Source of the DNA: Pelotomaculum sp. UBA3102
GTDB taxonomy: Bacteria > Bacillota > Desulfotomaculia > Desulfotomaculales > Pelotomaculaceae
DNA: 25,577 nt
Reading direction: 5' to 3'
NCBI GenBank assembly: GCA_002365865.1
Contig: DFAQ01000071.1
Location: forward strand, 25,664-51,240
Program-made: the position numbers and the translations under genes
Shown here: positions 7,794-14,456 of the stretch, one piece after another
Layout of the letters: the number at the start of each line of letters is the position of its first letter
Numbering within the stretch: position 1 is the stretch's first letter
Notes under the pieces: model-generated
What the model was told of the DNA's origin: nothing
The model's input: only the letters and a program-made list of their open reading frames with translations
Database searches by the model: none

Positions 7794-9521
7794 ATGGACA
7801 AATTAATCCGGTTTTTAAAAAGAATAGACGGCAAAGGATACAAGGCGTATAAAGATCTGACCGGAGTATATTATTTTCCGGATTTTACCCTCTTTGTTGA
7901 CTACGTCCAGGGAGATCCCTTCGCCCCGCCTTCCAGGCTCAGGGCGAGGGTTTCAAGGGAAAAAGCTGCCTTTCCCGGGGAATTGCTGATTAACAAGTCC
8001 CGCCGGATCGGGCTGCAGGATTATTTGATCAGGCAGGCGGCAAGAGAGATCGGCAAAAATGCCGGGGAGGTCCGGGGCACGGGCAAAAGCGGCCTTTTTT
8101 ATATTGATTCGGGCGGCCAGGAAATTTTAGAACGCACGGCTCTCGTAATTAATTCCGCATATGTGGAATTAAGGCTGTCTGTCGGTTTGCCTGCAGCCGG
8201 GAGACGGGTTACCGGCCAATCGGCCTTGGTTATGTTTACCGGAGAACTGCCTAAGATAATCCACGGTTCCCTGTTTTACAAAAATATTGACGCCGGGAGG
8301 GCGGCAGCTTTCGCCCGGTTAAAGGAAGACCAGCATTTTATCAGGGAAGAGCTGGCCCGCAGGAAACTGGTATCTTTTGTTGCGGAAGGTTCGGTTTTGC
8401 CCAGGGAAAGCGGTATCAGTCAAAAACCGCTAAGAGAACGCGCCATTCCTTTTAAATCGCCGGCCGGCCTGACGGTTGAAATGGAACTGCCCAACCATGG
8501 ATATATCAAAGGCATGGGCGTTCCCGAAGGGGTTACCCTTATTGTCGGTGGCGGTTATCATGGCAAGTCAACGTTGCTCAGGGCGATCGAAAGAGGGGTT
8601 TACGACCACATTCCCGGAGACGGCCGGGAGTTTGTGCTCACCTGCCGTGATGCGGTAAAAATCAGGGCGGAAGACGGAAGAAGAATCGAAAAAGTTGACA
8701 TCAGCCCTTTTATAAGCAATCTCCCTTTCGCAAAAGAAACCTCAGCGTTCAGCACGGAAGACGCCAGCGGCAGCACTTCCCAGGCCGCCAATATTGTTGA
8801 GGCTCTGGAAACCGGGACTAAGCTGCTGCTGCTGGATGAAGATACCAGTGCGACTAACTTTATGATCCGGGATGCCAGAATGCAGTCGCTGGTTACCAAG
8901 GATAAGGAGCCGATTACTCCTTTTGTCGACAAGGTACGGCAATTATACCGGGACCGGGGAGTATCCACGGTTTTGGTCATGGGCGGTTCGGGAGACTACT
9001 TTGATGTGGCGGATTTAGTAATCATGATGGAAGAGTACCGGCCGTTGATAGTAACGGACAAAGCCAAACAGTTGGCCGGGGAAAACCCGACCAACCGGCG
9101 CTGGGAAGGCGGAAGGGCTTTCGGAGAAATAAAGCGAAGAATTCCTTTAAAACAGGGATTCAGGCCCGAGCGCGGTAATAAAATAAAAGTGGATGCCAAA
9201 GGGCCGGACACGGTAGTTTTCGGGAGCAATGCCATAAACCTGAGTTATTTGGAGCAACTGGTTGATACCAGTCAAACCAGGGCCATAGCCGGTTTGATAT
9301 ATTATCTGAGCCGGCATTATATTGACAACCGGAGTACTTTATTCCAGGTGCTCCAGGCAGTATATAGTGAGATAGAAGAAAAAGGTTTGGACGTTATCTC
9401 GCCTTTTTACGGAAAACATCCGGGGGATTATGCCCTGCCGCGGTTGCAGGAAACGGCAGGTGCGATTAATCGTCTCCGGACGCTGACAATAAACTCAACA
9501 ACCACCTGCAGCGTAAATTAA
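7794..9521 (+). CDS. Predicted ATPase of the ABC class (COG3044/PF09818-like)
   Basis: This 575-residue cytoplasmic protein has no membrane segments. The N-terminal half (residues 1-230) matches the family's conserved region, with FPDFTLFVDYVQGDPFAPPSR-type sequence near residues 29-50. Walker A is GGGYHGKS (252-259), and a Walker B with LLLLDEDTSATNFM begins near residue 344. There is no ABC transporter permease nearby, which fits the family: its members are stand-alone ATPases of unknown role. The ATG at 7794 follows GGTGGAG. The gene is monocistronic as far as can be seen, with a repeat-rich gene-free stretch directly after it. Confidence 0.88.
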   Translation: MDKLIRFLKRIDGKGYKAYKDLTGVYYFPDFTLFVDYVQGDPFAPPSRLRARVSREKAAFPGELLINKSRRIGLQDYLIRQAAREIGKNAGEVRGTGKSGLFYIDSGGQEILERTALVINSAYVELRLSVGLPAAGRRVTGQSALVMFTGELPKIIHGSLFYKNIDAGRAAAFARLKEDQHFIREELARRKLVSFVAEGSVLPRESGISQKPLRERAIPFKSPAGLTVEMELPNHGYIKGMGVPEGVTLIVGGGYHGKSTLLRAIERGVYDHIPGDGREFVLTCRDAVKIRAEDGRRIEKVDISPFISNLPFAKETSAFSTEDASGSTSQAANIVEALETGTKLLLLDEDTSATNFMIRDARMQSLVTKDKEPITPFVDKVRQLYRDRGVSTVLVMGGSGDYFDVADLVIMMEEYRPLIVTDKAKQLAGENPTNRRWEGGRAFGEIKRRIPLKQGFRPERGNKIKVDAKGPDTVVFGSNAINLSYLEQLVDTSQTRAIAGLIYYLSRHYIDNRSTLFQVLQAVYSEIEEKGLDVISPFYGKHPGDYALPRLQETAGAINRLRTLTINSTTTCSVN

Positions 9522-9526
9522 AGGTT

Positions 9527-9555
9527 AGCGGAGCCATGGGCAGCGGAGCCATGGG
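9527..9555 (+). repeat. Tandem 14-bp repeat, 15-bp period
   Basis: AGCGGAGCCATGGG is present at 9527-9540 and 9542-9555. It begins six bases after the ATPase gene stops and leads straight into a GGGGACG hairpin. The sequence style resembles short intergenic repeats of clostridial genomes, but family membership is not established. Confidence 0.85.
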
Positions 9556-9573
9556 GACGGTTCGAGCGTCCCC
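9553..9573. repeat. Inverted repeat GGGGACG/CGTCCCC
   Basis: A perfect 7-bp stem (9553-9559 with 9567-9573) closes a GTTCGAG loop. GAACCGCCCC at 9607-9616 is a near-complement of GGGGACGGTTC (9553-9563), so a larger alternative fold over about 65 bases is possible. This looks like a REP- or MITE-type relic. No transposase is visible in the window. Confidence 0.6.
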
Positions 9574-9671
9574 GAAGCGTAGCAAAGGGCCGAAGGGAAG
9601 ACGATGGAACCGCCCCCGTGGCGTAGCGGGTATAACGAAATAAGCAATATTACGCTGTAGTACTAAAGCTT

Positions 9672-9725
9672 TCCGGCTGAAAGCCGGAGGTTTTAGACCC
9701 GGCGCATTGAAAATAAATTTCAATG
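9672..9725. other. Two hairpins between convergent genes
   Basis: TCCGGCT (9672-9678) pairs perfectly with AGCCGGA (9682-9688) around GAA and is followed by GG and TTTT, which could end transcription of the ATPase gene. A second perfect 8-bp inverted repeat, CATTGAAA/TTTCAATG, lies at 9705-9725, directly beyond the stop of the minus-strand yyaC-like gene. It has no clear T tail. Confidence 0.5.
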
Positions 9726-9727
9726 GT

Positions 9728-10273
9728 TTAAAGGCGCCGTTCTTTGTTGATCAGGTAAAGGGCGGTCGAAATGGCTCTGGCCAGTACGTTTGCCCCTTTC
9801 CATACCAGGTTGAGGCTGGAGCTTTGTAAAAGCAGGTAGTTTGCCAGGCCGGCAACATTGACTATAAGAACCACCGAAATGTCTCCCACTGAAGGTAAAA
9901 TTTTGCCCGTGGCGCTTCCCGGAAGGAGCGGGCTTTTATTGACTTTCAGATAACCCAGCTCCCTGATGCCCCCGAGTGAAGCATCAACCGCAACGACATA
10001 CTTTTTTTCCGGAAGATGAGCATAAATACCGGCCAGGTTTTGGGCGTGAACCGGTTTCTCAAGGGTACCGAAGACATTCGGTACCCTCAGCTGTTCCAAC
10101 AGGGTTCCCGTCAGGGGTCCAAAGCAGTCACCGGTCGACCGGTCTATGCCGATACAAAGAAATATTACTTCCCTGTCCCGGGGAATTTCGTTGCAGAATA
10201 CCGTGGTCAGGTTACCGAATATGAATTTTTCTTCAAAGTGGCGGCAAAACAGTTTGTCACCTTTGTTTGACAA
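9728..10273 (-). CDS. yyaC: YyaC-like spore protein (DUF1256 family)
   Basis: A 181-residue protein from TTG 10273, similar in length to Bacillus YyaC. The family is sporulation-associated and has a fold related to the Gpr spore protease and hydrogenase-maturation peptidases; its exact activity in the spore is not settled. Visible family segments are VIFLCIGIDRSTGDCFGPLTG, VVAVDASLGG, and the glycine/serine-rich LLPGSATGKILPSVGD block. I preferred TTG 10273 because GGAGAG lies just upstream. The open frame runs on to 10375, but that extension is AT-rich and unlike the family. It lies downstream of the GH18 gene on the same strand, with 124 bases between. The pair supports a spore-forming host. 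Confidence 0.83.
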   Translation of the reverse strand: MSNKGDKLFCRHFEEKFIFGNLTTVFCNEIPRDREVIFLCIGIDRSTGDCFGPLTGTLLEQLRVPNVFGTLEKPVHAQNLAGIYAHLPEKKYVVAVDASLGGIRELGYLKVNKSPLLPGSATGKILPSVGDISVVLIVNVAGLANYLLLQSSSLNLVWKGANVLARAISTALYLINKERRL

Positions 10274-10397
10274 TGTCTTGTCTCTCCATCGTAAAAAGAT
10301 AGTTCCTGTATTTATTATCTCAAAAATATCAGGAAAAATATGGAGAAAAAGGGTGTGGATGAAAATTATTTTCAAACAAATTTATACGTATTTTTCC

Positions 10398-11354
10398 TTA
10401 AAAGAACTGGGTATACTGGCGTAATAAATCCCAGATTTGCGGGTCTTCCAGGCTGATCCGCCAGACTCCGATGCCGGGGACCTTTTCCTTGAGGAAAATG
10501 TTTAATTTTACCGCAAAGCTGCGCGCGTTTTCAAACCAGACAATATGCTTTACGCCGTTTTTCGTGTAGGTGAAAGTCGGTTCCTGTGCTTTTTCGTCAT
10601 AACTTATTACGGCTCCCTGACGGGCGGCAAGGTTAACGGCTTCACGGTAGGACAGTTCCCGGGGCAGTTCGGTGAGCGGGGACCAGTCGCGCCCGTAGAC
10701 CGCCATGCCCATGCGCAGTTTTTGCCGGGGTATGGCCGACAAAGCATAATTCAGGACCTGCCGGACAAAATCAATGGAAGCAATTGGTCCGGGTTCGGCT
10801 ACATGCTCGTCGTAGGCCAGTACGTATACTTGGTCGCTGTAAAGGGCTAAATCAGGGTAGCTGAAAGCTCCGGAGAAAGGATGAGCGGGATCATCCCGCA
10901 GCTCGGGAGGGACCGAAATAGTAACGAGGAACCCGTAAGGTTTGAGGACGTGATACAGCTCGAACATGAACGTATTCAGGTAAGGCCTGTCATCAGGCGG
11001 TACAAATTCAAAATCTATATTTACTCCCGAAAAACCCCGGTTTATCAGCAGGTTTTTAATATTGATCACCAGCGTACGGCGGAGATTCTCCGTGGTTAAT
11101 AACCGGTGGATGAGCGGTCCGTACTCGCGGGAGGAGTAATTGTGTACGATAGCGATTACCGGCAGGCACTGCCTCCGGACAAGATTAACGGTTTCCGCGT
11201 CGGACCGGTCAACCAGGGTTCCGCTTTCGGTAACCCCGAACCAGAAAGGAATCAAGTAGGTAATGTCTCTTCCGTGTCTGCGGAGGTCTTCAAGAGCCTC
11301 TGAGTCTGAGGTGCTATAGTACCAGTTATTTTCAAAATATATTTGGTTAAACAT
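10398..11354 (-). CDS. Glycoside hydrolase family 18 protein, SleL/YaaH-like, without LysM
   Basis: This 318-residue GH18 barrel has neither a signal peptide nor LysM repeats. Spore relatives (YaaH, SleL) hydrolyse cortex peptidoglycan as N-acetylglucosaminidases. The active-site strand reads GFSGVNIDFE: Asp114 and Glu116 are kept, but the first aspartate of the usual DGxxxDxE pattern is Ser109. The proton-donor glutamate is therefore intact, while the motif is slightly degenerate. Other supports are the LAYDEH segment and the late WFENARSFAVKL block typical of the family. The ATG at 11354 follows AAGGAGCG. The missing LysM domains suggest it reaches the spore by another route, or acts elsewhere. 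Confidence 0.86.
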   Translation of the reverse strand: MFNQIYFENNWYYSTSDSEALEDLRRHGRDITYLIPFWFGVTESGTLVDRSDAETVNLVRRQCLPVIAIVHNYSSREYGPLIHRLLTTENLRRTLVINIKNLLINRGFSGVNIDFEFVPPDDRPYLNTFMFELYHVLKPYGFLVTISVPPELRDDPAHPFSGAFSYPDLALYSDQVYVLAYDEHVAEPGPIASIDFVRQVLNYALSAIPRQKLRMGMAVYGRDWSPLTELPRELSYREAVNLAARQGAVISYDEKAQEPTFTYTKNGVKHIVWFENARSFAVKLNIFLKEKVPGIGVWRISLEDPQIWDLLRQYTQFF

Positions 11355-11429
11355 AAGTAGGCGCTCCTTGTAGAGGAATTGAATTCATTTATGCTATATA
11401 TTACGTTTAAACAGGCGGACGCGTGAATG

Positions 11430-11459
11430 TTGTGGCCGGAAAATTTCGCTTAATATACT
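11430..11459 (+). promoter_or_regulatory. Candidate promoter of the FmdB-type gene
   Basis: TTGTGG (11430-11435) and TATACT (11454-11459) are 18 bases apart. The site lies about 75 bases before the start codon at 11534. It was assigned by eye. Confidence 0.4.
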
Positions 11460-11533
11460 GTATCAAGAAGGAAATTTATCAAACCTGTCGAATAAAAGCA
11501 AGGTTTATATTATTTAAAAGGAGGGTTTTGCTT

Positions 11534-11809
11534 ATGCCAATATTTGAGTACAAGTGCAACAACTGTAATAATGTCTTTGAGATTCTTCAGCTTCCGGGGC
11601 AAAATAGTAAGTTTAGTTGTGTCCATTGCGGCAGTACGGATTTACAGAAAATGATTTCGGCGCCCTTCTTGCCCAGTTCAGTTGGGAAGCCGGCCAACGA
11701 CGATCTTAAGTGCTGCGGAAGTCCTGCTCATAAAGATTGTGCCGAGGCGAAAGAATGTAATGCTCCCGGTACTTGTTGCGGCCAGGGGGCACCTCCGCAG
11801 GCTTCTTAA
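11534..11809 (+). CDS. FmdB-family zinc ribbon protein with cysteine-rich tail
   Basis: A 91-residue protein starting MPIFEYKCNNC, the hallmark of the FmdB/CxxC_CXXC_SSSS zinc-ribbon family. The ribbon cysteines are Cys8, Cys11, Cys29 and Cys32. Family members are often called regulatory proteins, but their function is not well shown. The C-terminal third is unusually cysteine-rich, including two CC pairs, and may bind a second metal. The ATG at 11534 lies 8 bases after AAAGGAGGG. An in-frame TTG at 11528 is too close to that site. A strong terminator follows, so the gene is probably transcribed alone. Confidence 0.85.
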   Translation: MPIFEYKCNNCNNVFEILQLPGQNSKFSCVHCGSTDLQKMISAPFLPSSVGKPANDDLKCCGSPAHKDCAEAKECNAPGTCCGQGAPPQAS

Positions 11810-11853
11810 AGGCTTTTGCGTCATTAAACACATAAAAGATGTTTTTTAAAGCG

Positions 11854-11897
11854 AACACCCATGCTGCTTGAATTTATCAGCATGGGATGTTATTTTT
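11854..11897 (+). terminator. Rho-independent terminator after the FmdB-type gene
   Basis: CCCATGCTG (11858-11866) pairs perfectly with CAGCATGGG (11878-11886). The stem can be extended by AACA/TGTT with one bulge, and it ends in TTATTTTTT. Confidence 0.85.
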
Positions 11898-11965
11898 TCA
11901 GGGCAATTTCAAGACTTCCGGAATATTTATAGATCAATGATGATTAAATTCCGGAGGTAAAAGCT

Positions 11966-12736
11966 TTGGGAATGGTTTTATTTGTGCACGGTATGGGTCA
12001 TGATGATGACCGGGATTACTGGAAAAAATGGGCGGCCCCGCTCCGGCTTGAACTGGCCGGGCAGGGTCTCGATTTACAAGAAGAACAATGGGGAGGGGTT
12101 TATTATTATGATTTGGTGCCGGGACCCGGAAAAAAAGCAAGTCAGGATCAGGTGGTACAAATACAACTTAGAGATTTAAAACAAAAAGCAGAGCAAGAAC
12201 TTTGCTCCCTTCGTTTTTCCTTTAAGTGGGGAACGAAGACGGTGCAGAGAATTTCAGAACAAGTGGTTGATAATTTCGGAGACATTATTGCCTACCTGTA
12301 TTTTGAGCAAACCCACCAGGCAGTCAACCAGCGCCTTTATGAAGCTATTTCCGCGAGTACGGAACCGGTCAGCCTGATCGGTTACAGCCTGGGTTCCATA
12401 GTCAGTTATTGCGCGCTCAAGCAAAACCGGGCCGCGGCACGGAAAGTAGCTCACCTGGTCCTCCTGGGAAGCCCTCTCTTTTGGTTCCGGCATGGAGTTA
12501 CTGAACGCGTCGGCCTGGAACTGAAACCAGCCGTGGGGCGTTTGACAAATATTGCCGGCATACTTGATATTGCCTGGCCGCAGGCGGTACCAAACATATT
12601 GGATAATCTTGATCAAAGTATCGAGTTTATCATCAATCCTTTTGATCCGGTCCGGGGCCACCAGGAATATTTTTATAAAAAGAAGAGTTTAAGGATAATT
12701 GCTGCGGAAATAAAAAAGGGGTGGGACATTGCCTGA
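11966..12736 (+). CDS. Alpha/beta hydrolase-fold protein
   Basis: A 256-residue cytoplasmic protein. It begins with a beta-strand and an HGMG oxyanion-type motif (residues 8-11). The nucleophile elbow is GYSLG with Ser141, preceded by the hydrophobic strand PVSLI and followed by a helix. Later acid and histidine candidates lie in the NPFDPVRGHQEY segment. It belongs broadly to the alpha/beta hydrolase superfamily (lipase/esterase-like), and the substrate is unknown. TTG at 11966 is 7 bases after GGAGGT and is the preferred start. An ATG two codons later gives almost the same protein. The 3' end overlaps the hairpin that terminates the convergent DUF3243 gene. Confidence 0.8.
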   Translation: MGMVLFVHGMGHDDDRDYWKKWAAPLRLELAGQGLDLQEEQWGGVYYYDLVPGPGKKASQDQVVQIQLRDLKQKAEQELCSLRFSFKWGTKTVQRISEQVVDNFGDIIAYLYFEQTHQAVNQRLYEAISASTEPVSLIGYSLGSIVSYCALKQNRAAARKVAHLVLLGSPLFWFRHGVTERVGLELKPAVGRLTNIAGILDIAWPQAVPNILDNLDQSIEFIINPFDPVRGHQEYFYKKKSLRIIAAEIKKGWDIA

Positions 12737-12742
12737 CCCCTT
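12711..12742 (-). terminator. Terminator of the DUF3243 gene (minus strand)
   Basis: Read on the minus strand, AAGGGGT (complement of 12736-12742) pairs with ACCCCTT (complement of 12716-12722), followed by a T run. It lies within the last codons of the convergent hydrolase gene. Confidence 0.65.
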
Positions 12743-12753
12743 ATTAAGTTTAA

Positions 12754-13014
12754 TTAATATTTGTTTTTCGATGTCAGTTTGGTCATGAGGTTGGCTAAAA
12801 CATGTCTTTCTTCGGTGCCTGCGGCATCCCAGAGCTCTTTTAATACTTTTTGTTCCGGATTTGCCGGGGGTACGCTTTGTGCCAGCACGTCACCCGCTTG
12901 TTGGGCCAAGTTTACAATTTGTTCTCTGGAAATTCCGAGTTCCCCGGCAAACTCCACGGCTTGGGCTAAAGTTTTTTTCCATTCATCCCAGTTGGTATTG
13001 GCAATTTTAAACAT
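12754..13014 (-). CDS. DUF3243 family small protein (YmfJ-like)
   Basis: An 86-residue soluble protein. The N-terminal WDEWKKTLAQAVEFA, the central GDVLAQSVPPANPEQKVLKE and the LWDAA...LANLMTKL end match the small DUF3243 family found widely in spore-forming Firmicutes. The function is unknown. The ATG at 13014 follows AGAGGTG. The gene is convergent with the hydrolase and divergent from tsaD. Confidence 0.78.
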   Translation of the reverse strand: MFKIANTNWDEWKKTLAQAVEFAGELGISREQIVNLAQQAGDVLAQSVPPANPEQKVLKELWDAAGTEERHVLANLMTKLTSKNKY

Positions 13015-13102
13015 GAAAACACCTCTTTGATATTATTTAAAAAATAGTTTTCCCGGTTACATCCTGGTTATGCATAAATATGTCAAAACTGCCGGGTTTT
13101 AT

Positions 13103-13140
13103 AACCGTACCGGATCCCCGGGTATTCCGGCACGGTTTTT
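13103..13140 (+). terminator. Rho-independent terminator upstream of tsaD
   Basis: AACCGTACCGG (13103-13113) pairs with CCGGCACGGTT (13127-13137) with one A/C mismatch, followed by TTTTT. The T run is on the plus strand only. The nearest plus-strand gene upstream is the hydrolase, 370 bases away, so hydrolase transcripts may run antisense through the DUF3243 gene before stopping here. Confidence 0.7.
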
Positions 13141-13141
13141 A

Positions 13142-13150
13142 TGTTATAAT
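13142..13150 (+). promoter_or_regulatory. Extended -10 promoter element of tsaD
   Basis: TGTTATAAT is a perfect extended -10 box (TG, one base, TATAAT at 13145-13150). No good -35 is visible, since that position falls in the preceding terminator stem. The tsaD start at 13200 is about 50 bases downstream. Confidence 0.55.
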
Positions 13151-13199
13151 ACAGAGAAGTAAAAACAGGAATTTAATTGTATTAGAGTAGGTGTATGCC

Positions 13200-14258
13200 G
13201 TGAGTATCGTGATCCTGGCCCTGGAAACTTCTTGTGACGAAACTTCGGCGGCGGTGGTGAGCGATGGTGCCGAAATATTATCCAATGTTATATCATCCCA
13301 GGTAGATGTGCACCGTAAATTCGGCGGGGTGGTACCGGAAGTGGCGTCCCGGAAACACCTGGAGTTAATCACCCAGGTGACGGCAGAGGCACTTTCAGAA
13401 GCCGGCCTGAACTTTAAAGATCTGGACGCAATAGCCGTTACCTATGGTCCCGGTTTGGTCGGCGCACTACTGGTAGGGGTTTCGGCCGCCAAGGCCATGG
13501 CCTATGGTCTGGACTTGCCCCTGGTGGGAGTGAACCACCTGGAGGGGCATATTTACGCAAACTTCCTGGTTCAGCCGGAACTCGAATTTCCTCTCCTTTG
13601 CCTGGTGGTGTCAGGCGGGCATACCGATCTGATTTATATGGAAAGACACGGTAGCTTCCGTTTGATGGGGAAAACCAGGGACGATGCGGCCGGGGAGGCT
13701 TTTGACAAGGTCGCCCGTACCGTCGGCCTGGGGTATCCGGGCGGTCCCGTGATCGAACGTCTGGCCCGTGCGGGAGACTCCGGGGCAATCAGCCTGCCCA
13801 GGGCGTATTTGGAAGAAGGTAGTTTCGATTTCAGTTTCAGCGGTCTCAAATCGGCGGTAATTAATTACTTGCACCGGGCCGGGCAGCGGGGAGAGGAAGT
13901 AAATAAGGCGGACCTGGCAGCGGGGTTTCAAAAAGCAGTTACCGGGGTACTGGTGGACAAGACGTTGGCTGCAGCCAGGGAAACGGGGGTCGCAACCATT
14001 GTCCTGGCCGGCGGTGTGGCCGCAAATACAGAGCTGAGGGAAAGCCTGGCCCGTGGGGCGGAAAGAGATTCCCGCCGGGTAGTCGCACCTCCGCCGGTCC
14101 TTTGTACGGATAATGCAGCAATGATTGCCTGTGCCGCTTATCATAAATACTTACGGGGTGCCTTTGCTCCTTTTACTCTTAACGCGGTTCCTAATTTAAA
14201 ACTGGGTGAGGAGAGATATGAAGGCAACTTCAGAGGCAGGTTGTATCTGTCGGGGTGA
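13200..14258 (+). CDS. tsaD: tRNA N6-adenosine threonylcarbamoyltransferase
   Basis: A 352-residue protein of the TsaD/Kae1/Gcp family. With TsaB and TsaE, TsaD transfers the threonylcarbamoyl group to A37 of ANN-decoding tRNAs in the cytoplasm. The start is MSIVILALETSCDETSAAVV. The metal-binding histidines are His113 and His117 in NHLEGHIYANF. The nucleotide-binding SGGHT is at 138-142, and later there are SFSGLKSAV and VLAGGVAANTELR. I chose GTG 13200, which follows AGGTG at 7 bases. GTG 13191 would overlap that site. TsaB, TsaE and RimI are not visible in this window. Confidence 0.96.
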   Translation: MSIVILALETSCDETSAAVVSDGAEILSNVISSQVDVHRKFGGVVPEVASRKHLELITQVTAEALSEAGLNFKDLDAIAVTYGPGLVGALLVGVSAAKAMAYGLDLPLVGVNHLEGHIYANFLVQPELEFPLLCLVVSGGHTDLIYMERHGSFRLMGKTRDDAAGEAFDKVARTVGLGYPGGPVIERLARAGDSGAISLPRAYLEEGSFDFSFSGLKSAVINYLHRAGQRGEEVNKADLAAGFQKAVTGVLVDKTLAAARETGVATIVLAGGVAANTELRESLARGAERDSRRVVAPPPVLCTDNAAMIACAAYHKYLRGAFAPFTLNAVPNLKLGEERYEGNFRGRLYLSG

Positions 14259-14360
14259 TAGCTTTAAAATGGAGTAATGAGCAGTAATATTAAGTATCTT
14301 ATAAATAATTTAAATTATAGGGGCATTTTAAAGAAATAGGACAAAATTCATGCGAATATA

Positions 14361-14372
14361 GGACTTAAGTCC
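14361..14372. promoter_or_regulatory. 12-bp perfect palindrome, possible operator
   Basis: GGACTTAAGTCC is a perfect palindrome in the 198-bp gap between tsaD and the radical SAM gene. A regulator cannot be named from the sequence. Confidence 0.35.
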
Positions 14373-14386
14373 AAAAACAAGGGTTC

Positions 14387-14420
14387 TGTGGACGTTTAAC
14401 CCTGTGGATAATGTGCATAA
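14387..14420 (-). other. Cluster of DnaA-box-like sites
   Basis: TGTGGATAA (14403-14411) is the exact complement of the DnaA box TTATCCACA. It is flanked by TGTGGACGT (14387-14395) and TGTGCATAA (14412-14420, complement of the variant TTATGCACA). All three are in the same orientation, 36-70 bases before the radical SAM gene. No dnaA or dnaN gene is present, so an origin is unlikely; a DnaA-regulated promoter or titration site is possible. Confidence 0.4.
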
Positions 14421-14456
14421 GTATGTTAATAACCCTAAAAATAAGGAGTTTTTCTT

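Noticed and set aside
14387..14420. Chromosomal origin of replication
   Set aside because: Only about three boxes, with no dnaA, dnaN or AT-rich unwinding element arranged as in known origins.
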